From Firmicutes bacterium UBA4882 (GTDB lineage: Bacteria > Bacillota > UBA4882): a stretch of 25,295 bases of DNA. The stretch spans positions 53,086 through 78,380 of the forward strand of contig DHDG01000036.1 in NCBI GenBank assembly GCA_002399265.1, written 5' to 3'. Of the stretch, positions 14,349 through 21,548 are shown piece by piece; position 1 is the stretch's first letter; each line of letters starts with the position of its first letter. The notes beneath the pieces were generated by a model. It was not told the DNA's origin and searched no databases. It was given only the letters and a program-made list of their open reading frames with translations. The position numbers and the translations under genes were made by a program.

Positions 14349-15203
14349 TTATCCGTTCCTTTTCAGTTTTCCGGTCTTCATCGCGTAACGCTCTCCGATG
14401 CTAAAGACCTTTAGGCCCAATGGAATCAGCAAAATTCCAATTAACAACAGGATACGTAAGTCCGGCCAGATGTCCGCCAGAGAGGCCCCATCCAATAAGG
14501 CAGCCCTGGCTGCTCTTAGTGTATAGGTAGCCGGGGAGATTACCGAAAACGGCTGTAACCAAGCCGGTAACACTGAGACTTCATAATATACTCCGGAGAC
14601 CAGCAGCACGATTGCCTGAAAGATATGGGTGGCCTGCGAGCCTTTCTCCGGCGACATGAGCGGCAGGACAGCTGCCATAAAGCCGAGTCCAATAAACGAA
14701 ATGCTGGAGCAGAATAAGACCACTAACGCACCGAATAGGTTGGCTTGGGATAGATCAAATTTGAAGAATAGGGCCATCCCTCCGAGTACGAAAATCGTCC
14801 GGATCGAGCCATAGATCACAGCATAAAAACACATGCCAAACAAGTGCGTCGCTCTACGAATGGGCGCCATGAAAGTGTATTCAATGGTACCCTCCCAGCG
14901 CTCCCAAGAGACTGATTCCGACACTTCGTGAAACAGGACTGATAAAAACTCCCACAGCAGCGCGCCGGCAGCCAGATATAGCATTTGCTGCGGGCCGCCA
15001 CCCACTCCGATCAGCACAATAGTGAGTCCATTGACCAGGATGTAGACCAGGTCTACAATTTCCCATCCCAAATACCTTTTGGCCAAGTTGAAATGACGCT
15101 CAACAAAAGCCATTGTTGCCTTGAGCTCATACAGTAATTTATGCAAGCGAATACGCCCCCCAGCATGTTTACCGTCTTGCGGTATTGCACCGTCTTGCGG
15201 CAT
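14349..15203 (-). CDS. ABC-2 type transporter permease
   Basis: Integral membrane half of an ABC exporter, 284 residues. About six hydrophobic segments are visible (roughly residues 50-70, 75-95, 125-147, 155-180, 188-208, 250-268). SWERWEGTIEYTFMAPI, about residues 100-115, is the usual ABC-2 cytoplasmic coupling motif region. The N-terminus MPQDGAIPQDGK arises from an 18-bp tandem repeat and is not typical; a second possible start is the ATG at 15113 (MAFVERHFN), preceded by AAGG. The ATG at 15203 lies 15 bp after the ATPase stop, so the pair is one operon. The DrrB/NatB-like architecture suggests efflux of a drug, lipid, ion or peptide, but the substrate cannot be assigned. Three small genes with a separate promoter follow. 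Confidence 0.9.
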   Translation of the reverse strand: MPQDGAIPQDGKHAGGRIRLHKLLYELKATMAFVERHFNLAKRYLGWEIVDLVYILVNGLTIVLIGVGGGPQQMLYLAAGALLWEFLSVLFHEVSESVSWERWEGTIEYTFMAPIRRATHLFGMCFYAVIYGSIRTIFVLGGMALFFKFDLSQANLFGALVVLFCSSISFIGLGFMAAVLPLMSPEKGSQATHIFQAIVLLVSGVYYEVSVLPAWLQPFSVISPATYTLRAARAALLDGASLADIWPDLRILLLIGILLIPLGLKVFSIGERYAMKTGKLKRNG

Positions 15204-15206
15204 TGC
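15171..15206. repeat. Two-copy 18-bp tandem repeat at the permease N-terminus
   Basis: Plus-strand units 15171-15188 and 15189-15206 are identical except for one base (ACCGTCTTGCGG, T or C, ATTGC). The unit is a multiple of three, so it encodes a repeated Pro-Gln-Asp-Gly peptide in frame. The single difference changes ATG, the annotated start, into ATA in the second copy. Confidence 0.9.
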
Positions 15207-15218
15207 ACCATATATTTG

Positions 15219-16067
15219 TTAATCTTCGAGGTCGGGCAGTTCGTCTGCCAAGTCTTTACCGGTCAAAGCGAAAAATACATCATCCATCGTTGGTGCCGGA
15301 TTCTGTGGTGACTGAAGCTTCCTTTTTAACCCGGCAGGCGTATCTAAAGCTACGAAACGCCCGTCATCAATAATCGCTACTCGGTCACAGAGTCTTTCAG
15401 CCTCAGCCATATCATGCGTCGTCAGGATGATCGTGGCATCGTGCTTTTCCTGGACTTCTTTCACAAAATCCTGCACATCGCGCTTGGACTTGGGATCCAG
15501 TCCGGTAGTAGGTTCATCCAGCAACAGCAATACTGGAGCAGTGAACAGCGCCCTGGCAATCGCGACTTTCTGCTGCATACCACGCGAGAGGTTTTCCAGA
15601 GAGACAAACGCCTTTTGCTCTTTGAACCCCAGGCGCTGCAAAATCTCAAGGGACCTTTGCCGGGCGATTTTGGTATTTACGCCATACAATCGGGCCGCAT
15701 AATTCAAGTTCTCAATAGCCGATAGTTTTTTGAAAAAGGCCGCTTCCACCGAGACTCTGTTAATCATGCGTCTTACTTCCAGCTGCTGTTTTACGACATC
15801 GTTGCCAAAAACAGTCACAGTGCCTTCGTCCGGGTAGAGCAACGTGGCGATAATCCGAATGAGGGTCGACTTTCCCGATCCATTCGGACCAAGAATCCCG
15901 AAGATTTCTCCTTTTTCAACGGTAAAGGAGGTCTCGCGCACTGCATAAACCGGAACACGCTCACGTCGAAACAACCTTCGATAAGAAAGTGGGGTGCCTG
16001 TTGCTTTGGTTTCATCTTTTTCATAGAACACTTTGGAGATTCGATCACATTGCAGAGCAATTGTCAT
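15219..16067 (-). CDS. ABC transporter ATP-binding protein
   Basis: Nucleotide-binding subunit (282 residues) partnering the adjacent ABC-2 permease. Walker A is GPNGSGKST, the ABC signature is LSRGMQQKVAIARA, Walker B is LLLLDEPTTGLD, and the H-loop is in TTHDMAEAE. A basic insert (residues about 18-40, with SYRRLFRRERVPVYAV) precedes the usual domain start, a pattern seen in some CcmA/YadG-like exporters. The ATG at 16067 has AGGGGGA 9 nt upstream. The C-terminal tail is acidic (ADELPDLED). Transcription probably starts near 16370, leaving a structured leader of about 300 nt with a terminator hairpin before the ribosome binding site. Confidence 0.94.
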   Translation of the reverse strand: MTIALQCDRISKVFYEKDETKATGTPLSYRRLFRRERVPVYAVRETSFTVEKGEIFGILGPNGSGKSTLIRIIATLLYPDEGTVTVFGNDVVKQQLEVRRMINRVSVEAAFFKKLSAIENLNYAARLYGVNTKIARQRSLEILQRLGFKEQKAFVSLENLSRGMQQKVAIARALFTAPVLLLLDEPTTGLDPKSKRDVQDFVKEVQEKHDATIILTTHDMAEAERLCDRVAIIDDGRFVALDTPAGLKRKLQSPQNPAPTMDDVFFALTGKDLADELPDLED

Positions 16068-16122
16068 TCTGTGGTTTCCCCCTACTCCTCAATCTTTTTG
16101 CATCCAGTCGGTTAGTATGTGC

Positions 16123-16155
16123 AAAAAAAACGCCATGGCATTCCCTATGACGTTT
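16123..16155 (-). terminator. Intrinsic terminator within the ABC leader
   Basis: Minus-strand stem AAACGTCAT / ATGGCGTTT (9 bp with one G-U pair) and a 10-nt loop, running into eight consecutive T (16130-16123). It lies about 55 nt upstream of the ATPase start codon and its AGGGGGA site, the position expected for a transcriptional expression platform. Confidence 0.7.
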
Positions 16156-16371
16156 AAGCAAAAATCGTGCCGAAAAGGCAGACTCTTAAGTGCGCCATGG
16201 ACATGCAGCCCATGGCAGCGCATTGTAAGCAACTACCGAATTGGCTGCCGATGGGCATAGTGATCCTGCGACAATGCACAGATACCGAACTTGGCAGTGA
16301 TTACGTTCAACCTTTGCCGCATCGCCAGAGCCTCCTCAAATCTGATCCAGTAAAGAAAATGTTTCCGTCCA
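16123..16371 (-). ncRNA. Candidate structured leader (riboswitch/attenuator) or small RNA upstream of the ABC exporter
   Basis: The 447-bp gap between the divergent ATPase and psuK genes has no convincing protein gene. Most of it looks like one transcribed leader on the minus strand. Downstream of a good promoter there are two related segments, GCCAAGTTCGGTA (near 16290) and GCCAATTCGGTA (near 16236), spaced about 55 nt. Next is an 11-bp hairpin TGCGC-tg-CCATGG / CCATGGCGCA (16191-16222), then an intrinsic terminator at 16123-16155. CCATGG recurs three times, twice in the hairpin and once in the terminator stem, so mutually exclusive foldings are possible. I could not match it to SAM, TPP, lysine, cobalamin, guanidine, T-box, fluoride or Moco signatures. 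It could instead be a free-standing small RNA ending at the terminator. Confidence 0.5.
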
Positions 16372-16376
16372 TTGCA

Positions 16377-16406
16377 ATATTAGCATGCCCCGCTATGGGA
16401 TGTCAA
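16377..16406 (-). promoter_or_regulatory. Sigma-A promoter driving the ABC leader
   Basis: Minus-strand -35 TTGACA (16406-16401), an 18-bp spacer and -10 TAATAT (16382-16377). The predicted start near 16370 is about 300 nt upstream of the ATPase ATG. No equally good promoter was seen for the divergent psuK gene in the remaining 110 bp. Confidence 0.65.
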
Positions 16407-16514
16407 TTTACAGAATGATTCCCAACCGTTTTCACCCAACTTTACTCTTTTCAGATAGCGCAGGGAAAAACGACCTTTCCATGGAATTATCCATAGTGTC
16501 AGGAGGTATGGACG

Positions 16515-17507
16515 TTGAATTCTGGTTGCGCGTCAAAAAACCTCATTATTGCTGGCGCAGTTACGGTTGGAAATGCATTAATTGATCATTATTATATGCT
16601 CTCGAATCCGGTTTCCCCGGGTATTGGTGCCTTGGTCAAAAGCCAGTCCATACAAACCGGCGGGGTTGAGGCCAATGTCGCCGCGGCCATTGCCGCCTTA
16701 GAAGTCCCCGCTGCCATAGTGGCTCCGCTTGGTGATGATCAGGATGCCGATCGCATTATCTTGGATCTGCAGTCACACGGTGTCGATACTACACGCGCCA
16801 TACGTATTCCCGGCGATGAAACCGGACGCTGTGTGATCCTTGTCATGCCGGACGCAGACCGGATTATCTTGGGTGGCGGTACCGGAATCCGCTCTATGCG
16901 ACTGACCGCCGCTGATCGCGCCTTTATTGCCAAATGGCAAGTGAGCTTTTCCTCAGCCTACGTCCCGCTGCCAGTCTTGCGTGACTTGGCACAACTACGT
17001 GACGCCTCGACGCCACACCGGTTATTTGCCTTTGATCTGCCCGATACTTTCGATGATCTGATTGTCAGGGGATTCACCAGGACGGATTTTGACGAACTGC
17101 TGCCTGCCATCGATTTGCTGCTGACTAACCGTCCCGGGGCATTGTCATATGCCATGACGGACGATTTTGATCAGGCTTGCCGCATCATTGGAGACCGGCT
17201 AGCGCCTCATGCCAGGGCGGCTATTACTGATGGTGCCAAAGGAGCGCGTCTACTTTGGCCGCAGGGAGGCTCTTGCCATGTCCCAGCCTTCCAGGTGAAA
17301 GCGATTGATCCGACCGGCGCTGGGGACGCATTTCACGCCGCCCTGATCGTCGCATGGCTGCTGGAAAACAAGGATCCTGAAACTGCCGGACGAATTGCGT
17401 CTGCCGCCGGCGCGCTGGCCTGCCTGACCGAAGGGGCGCGTCAAAAGCTCCCCAAACGCTCCGACATCAGCGAGCTCTTGGGGACTGACCTATTTAAATA
17501 TTTTTGA
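16515..17507 (+). CDS. psuK: PfkB family carbohydrate kinase, probable pseudouridine kinase
   Basis: Ribokinase-fold kinase of 330 residues. It shows the N-terminal substrate motif TGGVEANVAAAIAAL (48-62) and the PfkB C-terminal signature DPTGAGDAFHAALI (265-278), with D271 as the catalytic base. The gene next door is psuG, so phosphorylation of pseudouridine to pseudouridine 5'-phosphate is the most likely reaction; the symbol rests on that neighbour. The start is a TTG at 16515 with AGGAGGT 7 nt upstream; the ATG at 16508 is in another frame and closes after about 25 codons. It is one of only three plus-strand genes here and is divergent from the ABC operon. Confidence 0.85.
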   Translation: MNSGCASKNLIIAGAVTVGNALIDHYYMLSNPVSPGIGALVKSQSIQTGGVEANVAAAIAALEVPAAIVAPLGDDQDADRIILDLQSHGVDTTRAIRIPGDETGRCVILVMPDADRIILGGGTGIRSMRLTAADRAFIAKWQVSFSSAYVPLPVLRDLAQLRDASTPHRLFAFDLPDTFDDLIVRGFTRTDFDELLPAIDLLLTNRPGALSYAMTDDFDQACRIIGDRLAPHARAAITDGAKGARLLWPQGGSCHVPAFQVKAIDPTGAGDAFHAALIVAWLLENKDPETAGRIASAAGALACLTEGARQKLPKRSDISELLGTDLFKYF

Positions 17508-17580
17508 TCTATTTGGGGACCGGTTTATTTGGATCATTTTGATCCGTTAAAGGACAGACTTATTCGAAAACAGTTTCCTA
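17478..17580. repeat. Degenerate 35-bp tandem repeat, three copies, between psuK and psuG
   Basis: Three imperfect units share GGAC followed by an A/T-rich stretch, with GGAC ending at 17485, 17520 and 17555, an exact 35-bp period. Units one and two are most alike (TTGGGGAC, then a TTTATT- or CTATTT-like core, ending in TTTTGATC). Unit one overlaps the last 10 codons of psuK. Unit two contains the palindrome GGATCA-TTT-TGATCC (17531-17545). The third unit is the most decayed and runs up to the psuG ribosome binding site. Confidence 0.65.
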
Positions 17581-17595
17581 GAAGGGGGAAAATCA

Positions 17596-18489
17596 ATGTT
17601 TCAGTTATCACCGGAGGTGCGCAAGGCGCTTGACCGCAACCGTCCAGTTGTAGCCCTCGAATCTACCCTGATTGCCCACGGTTTTGATTATCCCGAAAAC
17701 ATTGAAGTCGGTCGGGCCGTAGAGGCTGTTGTGCGGGATGCAGGAGCCATTCCGGCCACGATCGCCTTGGTAGCCGGTATTATCAAGATCGGGCTGACCG
17801 CTGATGAAATGCTGGAAGTTGCCCAAAACTCGAGCATGCCTAAATTAAGCTTGCGCGACGTTTCAGTGGCCGCCGGACTTAAAAAATGGGGTGCTACCAC
17901 TGTCGCCTCAACAGCCTACATTGCTTCCCTGGCTGGAATTACTGTCTTTTCAACCGGCGGGTTGGGCGGAGTGCACCGCGGCGCCAAAGAAAGCTGGGAC
18001 GTCTCGGCAGACTTGTTGTCATTAAGCCAGTCCCCGATCGTGGTAGTATGTTCTGGTGCCAAATCCATCCTTGACATCCCCGCGACACTCGAGGTACTGG
18101 AGAGCTATAACATACCGGTGCTTGGTTATCAGACCGACCGTTTTCCAGGGTTCTATGTCCGGGACAGCGGCTATCCGGTCCCCTGGCAGATTAACAAGCC
18201 TTCAGACGCGGCTCAAATTTTCCGCGAGCAGCTCGCATTAGGTCTGGATAGCGCCTTAGTAGTCGCTAATCCTGTTCCGGAGAAAGATGCCGTGGATAAA
18301 GAAACTCACGACAAGTGGATTGAGAAAGCTTTAGCGGAACTGAAGCGCTCAAAAGTTACAGGCAAGGCTGTCACCCCATTTATGCTGCATAGCCTTAAGG
18401 AAATCAGTAACAACAACAGCGTTAAAGCGAACAGATCGCTGATTTTTAATAACGCCGCGCTGGCCGCTGAAATTGCCAAAGCGATTTAG
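17596..18489 (+). CDS. psuG: Pseudouridine-5'-phosphate glycosidase
   Basis: Cleaves the C-C glycosidic bond of pseudouridine 5'-phosphate to uracil and ribose 5-phosphate, completing pseudouridine catabolism in the cytoplasm. The 297 residues are near the family length (about 305). Signatures are ALESTLIAHGFDYPEN (residues 20-35, with E22 at the active site), FSTGGLGGVHRGA, VCSGAKSILDI (K156, probable Schiff-base lysine) and GYQTDRFPGFYVRDSG. The ATG at 17596 has AAGGGGG 7 nt upstream. It follows psuK by 88 bp, which contain a degenerate tandem repeat. It converges on the cysteine-rich protein gene with only 22 bp between stops and no obvious terminator. Confidence 0.97.
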   Translation: MFQLSPEVRKALDRNRPVVALESTLIAHGFDYPENIEVGRAVEAVVRDAGAIPATIALVAGIIKIGLTADEMLEVAQNSSMPKLSLRDVSVAAGLKKWGATTVASTAYIASLAGITVFSTGGLGGVHRGAKESWDVSADLLSLSQSPIVVVCSGAKSILDIPATLEVLESYNIPVLGYQTDRFPGFYVRDSGYPVPWQINKPSDAAQIFREQLALGLDSALVVANPVPEKDAVDKETHDKWIEKALAELKRSKVTGKAVTPFMLHSLKEISNNNSVKANRSLIFNNAALAAEIAKAI

Positions 18490-18511
18490 CTGCGACACTT
18501 CAACGCATATT

Positions 18512-19090
18512 TCAATATACCCGACTGATCAGTTGCAGCTTGAACGCTGCGCGTCTGATTTTACAGGACTCTCTATGTAATCGGTTCAATTTGCGTTTTT
18601 CGGGCGGATCTAACAGATAATAGAGCGACCGGCATACGCTTTCAACACAAAACATGGGCCTTTCCTCCGGGGGTAGCAGACATCCGCACGGCCCCAAGTG
18701 TTTGCATTCTCCAGGCGATAACAATTTGAGGGCGTTACGGAACAGGCCGGGCAGTCTGAGTCGGTGTTTAAGCCGGTAAAGAGGCGAGCTGTTTTGCCGC
18801 GGATCAATGCCCATAAAAAGGTGATCCAAAGGCGAAAAACGGTCTTCGGCCCCTTTGCAGCATGCACCCCTGCAACGCCTGCAAAAAAATGCAGTCCTCT
18901 TGAACAAATCCTGATAGGCCCGGTGCAGTTCCCGGCGACACATATCAAGTCGGCGTAGTTCTGTCCAAGCTTCTGAGTCGTTCCGTTTGGGCGGTATCCG
19001 CTTAAGCATCGCTGACTGGCAGACCAGAGCTACTCTCATCCAGTGATGCAATTTCCAATAACGGAAGCGATCTGACGGCGAAAGTGCCAC
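18512..19090 (-). CDS. CxxCxxxCC cysteine-rich protein (YkgJ-like)
   Basis: Basic, cysteine-rich protein of about 192 residues. The cluster C70-x2-C73-x3-C77-C78 is followed by CKHLGPCGCLLPPEERPMFC (C129, C135, C137, C148) and C153. This matches the general pattern of the YkgJ/CxxCxxCC family (cysteine cluster, then G-C...RP..C), thought to bind zinc or an iron-sulfur cluster. The N-terminal 60 residues are helical, charged and not recognised. Start: a GTG at 19090 has GAGGAG 7 nt upstream; an in-frame GTG at 19111 has no site and would add 7 residues. It is divergent from the vanX-like gene and convergent with psuG. The function is unknown; a metal-binding or cluster-related role is inferred from cysteines only. 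Confidence 0.78.
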   Translation of the reverse strand: MALSPSDRFRYWKLHHWMRVALVCQSAMLKRIPPKRNDSEAWTELRRLDMCRRELHRAYQDLFKRTAFFCRRCRGACCKGAEDRFSPLDHLFMGIDPRQNSSPLYRLKHRLRLPGLFRNALKLLSPGECKHLGPCGCLLPPEERPMFCVESVCRSLYYLLDPPEKRKLNRLHRESCKIRRAAFKLQLISRVY

Positions 19091-19200
19091 TGGCGTGCTC
19101 CTCTCCCACACATAGCTTTTTAACAGGCTAAGAAATCTCTATGCATACATTACGCGATCGATGCGGAGAAATGTGCAAGCGACTAATGGAGGGAAATACC

Positions 19201-20028
19201 ATGCCGCCGAAACAGGCCCCCGAAAAGCAGAATTATAAAAGAGTATGGCTTTTATTTTTATACTTCTTGATTTTGTCTGCTGCGTCATTTGTTTTTGTGC
19301 ATCTATTGCTGCCGAAACCCGTTGTACCAATCACGTCGCCCGCAGCGTCCAGCACCACGGCAACGGCTGCCCCGGATAGCGCGCCCGTACCCACGCCAGC
19401 GCCCGCTGACGCCGCACTGCTGCCGGATGGCTTTGTCTATGTGTCCGACATAATCCCGGACGCCCAAATTGATATCCGGTATTACAGCGCTTATAACTTC
19501 TTTGGCACCCGCATCGATGGCTACGAGGCCCCGCAGGCAATCCTCACCAAAGAGGCCGCGCTGGCCCTCAAAACAGCCTCCACCATACTGGCTAAGCAAG
19601 GTTATGGTATCAAGATCTTTGACGCCTACCGTCCGCTGCGCGCCGTGGATCATTTTGTAAGCTGGTCACAGGATCTGACAGACACCAAAATGAAGGCGGT
19701 TTTCTACCCCAATCTGGATAAATCGGCCTTATTCAATCAGGGCTTTATCGCACGCAAATCGGGGCATTCCCGGGGCAGTACCGCAGATCTTACGCTGGTA
19801 CACCTTATTAGCGGACAGGAAGTCGACATGGGCAGCAGCTTTGATTTCTTCGGCGAAATTTCACACCATGGAACGCAGCTCATTACCAACCAGCAAACAC
19901 AGAGCCGCAACATCCTGCGCGATGCCATGGCAGCCGCTGGCTTCGCCCCCTACTCCAAAGAATGGTGGCATTACTGCCTGCAAAACGAGCCGTATCCCGA
20001 CCAGTATTTTGATTTCGTGATCAGATGA
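19201..20028 (+). CDS. Membrane-anchored VanX-type D-alanyl-D-alanine dipeptidase
   Basis: Zinc D,D-dipeptidase of the peptidase M15D family, 275 residues. A hydrophobic segment at about residues 15-36 with a basic N-flank indicates a signal anchor. An Ala/Pro/Thr/Ser-rich linker (about 40-72) leads to the catalytic domain. The zinc motif SGHSRGSTADLTL supplies H189 and D196, and EWWHYCL supplies E254 and H257, matching the VanX SxHxxGxAxD and ExxH pattern. FDAYRPLRA is also typical. The ATG at 19201 has GGAGGG 7 nt upstream; an in-frame ATG at 19141 lacks one. Cytoplasmic VanX serves vancomycin resistance, but no vanH or vanA ligase is nearby. An exported form more likely trims peptidoglycan peptides or scavenges D-Ala-D-Ala, which is inference. 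Confidence 0.9.
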   Translation: MPPKQAPEKQNYKRVWLLFLYFLILSAASFVFVHLLLPKPVVPITSPAASSTTATAAPDSAPVPTPAPADAALLPDGFVYVSDIIPDAQIDIRYYSAYNFFGTRIDGYEAPQAILTKEAALALKTASTILAKQGYGIKIFDAYRPLRAVDHFVSWSQDLTDTKMKAVFYPNLDKSALFNQGFIARKSGHSRGSTADLTLVHLISGQEVDMGSSFDFFGEISHHGTQLITNQQTQSRNILRDAMAAAGFAPYSKEWWHYCLQNEPYPDQYFDFVIR

Positions 20029-20076
20029 TTGCGATGCGATTTAACTGTGGCGTTCCTCTCCGGATCACTTGCATTG

Positions 20077-20112
20077 AAAAACAAGGCTGCCCTTGTCGCC
20101 AAAAGCAGCCTT
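20077..20112 (-). terminator. Terminator of the glycolytic operon
   Basis: Stem AAGGCTGC / GCAGCCTT with a 14-nt loop, followed by GTTTTTC on the minus strand, 53 bp beyond the eno stop codon. On the plus strand the 3' side is CTTATCTTG, so it may also stop the vanX-like transcript less efficiently. Confidence 0.75.
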
Positions 20113-20165
20113 ATCTTGTATCACAGTTTCACGCTTCTAATCGTTCTAAATCCCTCAGCTGATTC

Positions 20166-21470
20166 CTATTTCGCGAAATTAAAGGGCTTCTTCAGATTGT
20201 AGAACGTTGCCGCACCTCTAAAGATGCTTTCCGTGCTTAAGACATCCTCAATCCGCAGCAACTGGTTATATTTAGCCACCCGGTCAGTACGGTTGGGGGC
20301 ACCAGTCTTGATCTGTCCGGCATTGGTCGCCACAGCAATATCAGCAATCGTCGCATCTTCGGTCTCGCCCGAACGATGCGATACAACCGCCGTATATCCT
20401 GCGCGTTTGGCCATTTCGATTGCTTCCAGCGTTTCGGTCAGTGTTCCGATCTGATTGACTTTAATCAGAATGGAGTTGGCGGTACCCGTTTGGATGCCGC
20501 GCGCCAGGCGTTCAGTATTGGTAACAAACAGATCGTCACCGACTATCTGGACGCGATCGCCAATCTTCTCGGTCATCAGCTTCCAGGTTTCCCAATCGTC
20601 TTCGGCCAAACCGTCTTCAATGGAAATGACCGGGAACTGTTGGACCAGTTTCTCATAATATCCGACCATTTCCTCGCCGGAATAGGTCACACCTTCGCCA
20701 GCCAACACATATTTACCGTCTTTATAGAGCTCACTGGCAGCCGAATCCAACGCAATGGCAACATCCAAGCCCGGTTTATAGCCGGCTTTCTCAATCGCTT
20801 CCACAATAGCCTCGACGGCTTCAACGTTTGAGCGCAGGTTCGGGGCAAAACCACCCTCGTCACCTACGGATGTGTTCAGACCTTTCTTCTTCAGCACGCT
20901 GCGCAGGCTGTGGAAAACCTCAGTCCCCATCCGCAATGCTTCGCTGAAATTTTCTCCGCCAATCGGCATGACCATGAATTCCTGAATATCGACGTTATTA
21001 TCCGCATGACTGCCGCCATTGAGAATATTCATCATTGGCACCGGCAGCTCCCTGGCAATAGGACCACCAAGGTATTGGAACAACGGCAGGCCGAGCGATT
21101 CAGCAGCAGCCTTAGCGGTAGCTAAGCTAACCCCCAGAATGGCGTTGGCACCGAGTTTACCCTTATTCGGGGTTCCGTCAAGCTCAATCATGCGATGGTC
21201 GATCAAAGACTGTTCAATGGCTTCATAACCCGTAATTTCAGGCGCAATGACTTCATTAACATTATCAACGGCATTCAGGACACCCTTGCCACGATAACGT
21301 TCCTCTTCGCCATCCCGCAGTTCAACAGCTTCATGTGCTCCAGTTGAGGCCCCTGAAGGAACCGCAGCGCGCCCAACTGTACCATCCGCCAATGTTACTT
21401 CCACTTCGATGGTCGGATTGCCTCTGGAGTCAAGTATTTCTCTTCCGTAAATGTCAATAATTGTTGTCAT
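20166..21470 (-). CDS. eno: Enolase
   Basis: Converts 2-phosphoglycerate to phosphoenolpyruvate in glycolysis; 434 residues, standard length. The N-terminal IYGREILDSRGNPTIEVE and SGASTGAHEA loop, the metal-ligand regions (ALDSAASE, SIEDGLAEDDW, VGDDLFVTN), LIKVNQIGTLTET and the signature SHRSGETED are all intact. The ATG at 21470 has GGGGGA 7 nt upstream. It is the last gene of the gap-pgk-tpiA-gpmI-eno operon, 78 bp after gpmI, and is followed by a terminator. Confidence 0.99.
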   Translation of the reverse strand: MTTIIDIYGREILDSRGNPTIEVEVTLADGTVGRAAVPSGASTGAHEAVELRDGEEERYRGKGVLNAVDNVNEVIAPEITGYEAIEQSLIDHRMIELDGTPNKGKLGANAILGVSLATAKAAAESLGLPLFQYLGGPIARELPVPMMNILNGGSHADNNVDIQEFMVMPIGGENFSEALRMGTEVFHSLRSVLKKKGLNTSVGDEGGFAPNLRSNVEAVEAIVEAIEKAGYKPGLDVAIALDSAASELYKDGKYVLAGEGVTYSGEEMVGYYEKLVQQFPVISIEDGLAEDDWETWKLMTEKIGDRVQIVGDDLFVTNTERLARGIQTGTANSILIKVNQIGTLTETLEAIEMAKRAGYTAVVSHRSGETEDATIADIAVATNAGQIKTGAPNRTDRVAKYNQLLRIEDVLSTESIFRGAATFYNLKKPFNFAK

Positions 21471-21548
21471 CCATTGCTCCCCCTCGTTTTATATTGCATC
21501 GGCCGACTTCTATGCATACGCGCGCATGGCCTTTGCGGCGCGCCTTGG

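Noticed and set aside
16033..16418. Short plus-strand frames in the ABC-psuK gap, considered as a small gene or pseudogene
   Set aside because: No ribosome binding sites or recognisable motifs, and the same DNA is better explained as a minus-strand leader with promoter, hairpins and terminator.
16508..16585. ATG at 16508 just after AGGAGGT as the psuK start
   Set aside because: It is in a different frame and closes after about 25 codons; the TTG at 16515 has 7-nt spacing and reads into the full PfkB protein.
17531..17545. GGATCA/TGATCC hairpin after psuK as a terminator
   Set aside because: It is not followed by a T-run on either strand; it is treated instead as part of the 35-bp repeat.
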